A stretch of DNA of 23,255 nt. Origin: Thermoleophilia bacterium. GTDB taxonomy: Bacteria; Actinomycetota; Thermoleophilia; Gaiellales; SKUG01. Position numbers and translations under genes: made by a program. The stretch covers positions 1 through 23,255 of the forward strand of contig JAGQUL010000004.1 in NCBI GenBank assembly GCA_020438525.1, in the 5' to 3' direction. The notes below the pieces were generated by a model that ran no database searches, was not told the DNA's origin, and was given only the letters and a program-made list of their open reading frames with translations. The stretch's first letter is position 1. Every line of letters begins with the position of its first letter. Shown in pieces: positions 22,583 to 23,255 of the stretch.

Positions 22583-23255
22583 GCGTGGACCTCCGTGGCT
22601 GCTCCCGGCTCGTCGACCCGGTACTGCGCGATGCGCGAAACCAGGCGCTTGGGCAGGTGCGCGCTCGCGTGGATGCCGTCTTCCTCGTCGCTGCGCTCGA
22701 CCGGCGCTCCAGCCTCGTAGAGCTCGTTCAGCACGCCTGCGTTTGCATAGGGGACGAGCAGCTCGACCCGCTCCCACCGACTTGCGAACTCGTCGGCGAT
22801 GCGGTCCATGAGCCCGTCGAGGTTCAGCTGTTCGCGCGCAGACACGAGGACGGCGGTGGGGTGTCGCCGCGCGAGCAGCTGCTGCTCGTGCTCGTCGAGC
22901 CGGTCGACCTTGTTCAGCGCGAGCACGGTCGGCAGGTCCCCGGCACCGACCTGTGCGAGCACGTCGCGCACTGCCTCGAGGTGCCGCTGCAGGTGTTCCT
23001 CGTCCTGCGATCCGTCGGCGACGAGCACCACGAGGTCAGCCAGGACGGTCTCCTCCAGAGTCGATGCGAAGGCGTCGACGAGCTGATGCGGGAGGCGCTC
23101 GATGAATCCGACGGTGTCGGTGACGAGGTATCGACGACCGCCACGCTCGAAGGCGCGGGTCGTGGGATCGAGCGTCTCGAACAGCCGGTTCGCCATGCTC
23201 ACGTCGGACCCGGTGAGCGCGTTGAGCAGAGTCGACTTGCCGGCGTTGGTGTAGC
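22579..23255 (-). CDS. hflX: GTPase HflX, C-terminal part (5' end outside window)
   Basis: The frame is open to the right window edge; 225 codons are visible. The G1 loop is YTNAGKSTLLNAL (at the window edge), G3 DTVGFIERLPHQLVDAFAST, G4 NKVD and G5 SAREQ, with the HflX-type LDPTTR switch (TLDPTTRAF). HflX is a ribosome-associated GTPase that splits stalled 70S ribosomes after stress. The HflX N-terminal domain lies beyond the window. The first in-window ATG (23202) is internal, between G1 and the switch, and is not the start. The stop overlaps the dut GTG. Confidence 0.93.
   Translation of the reverse strand, partial: YTNAGKSTLLNALTGSDVSMANRLFETLDPTTRAFERGGRRYLVTDTVGFIERLPHQLVDAFASTLEETVLADLVVLVADGSQDEEHLQRHLEAVRDVLAQVGAGDLPTVLALNKVDRLDEHEQQLLARRHPTAVLVSAREQLNLDGLMDRIADEFASRWERVELLVPYANAGVLNELYEAGAPVERSDEEDGIHASAHLPKRLVSRIAQYRVDEPGAATEVHA

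Overview
The window is GC-rich (roughly two-thirds G+C), with genes packed on both strands. It looks like chromosomal DNA of a flagellated actinobacterium, probably of the Thermoleophilia (Solirubrobacter/Conexibacter/Patulibacter type). The reasons are the MurT/GatD lipid II amidation pair, an AbiEi-DUF559 protein, TANNNT-type -10 boxes directly before start codons, and a flagellar cluster that also holds HDOD, HD-GYP and FapA-like genes. The taxonomic call is inference; no rRNA or marker gene is present.

Layout. (1) 2-958: end of a proline-rich membrane-anchored protein. (2) 969-11283, minus strand: a flagellar basal body/export locus in the order HDOD protein, flgB, flgC, fliE, (insertion), fliF, fliG, fliH, (two plus-strand genes), fliI. 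The two plus-strand genes encode a protein of seven exact 34-residue repeats (2362-3201) and an unknown protein (3327-4040). Between fliE and fliF sits a plus-strand AbiEi/DUF559 nuclease-like gene (8072-8986) bracketed by two 106-bp structured repeats. (3) 11538-15000: a small acidic protein, a degenerate HD-GYP protein and a FapA/DUF342 protein. (4) 15134-18224, plus strand: a small protein behind a good sigma-28 type promoter, an unknown protein, a class II glutamine amidotransferase and a GT4-like glycosyltransferase. (5) 18283-19008, minus: a protein built of homing-endonuclease-associated repeats, with a strong terminator and an A+T-rich upstream region. (6) 19334-21660, plus: murT-gatD. 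(7) 21666-23255, minus: hflX (cut by the window edge), dut and a NUDIX hydrolase, translationally coupled.

How it works together. FlgB and FlgC form the proximal rod, FliE joins rod to MS ring, FliF is the MS ring, FliG the rotor/switch protein, and FliH/FliI the export ATPase and its regulator. A textbook sigma-54 box lies before the HDOD-flgB end of this operon and a sigma-28 box before the small gene at 15134. This suggests a two-tier flagellar hierarchy, unexpected because most Actinobacteria lack RpoN. The most unusual elements are the nuclease gene with its flanking cloverleaf-like repeats, which look like a mobile unit inserted in the flagellar operon, and the 34-residue repeat protein divergent from fliI.
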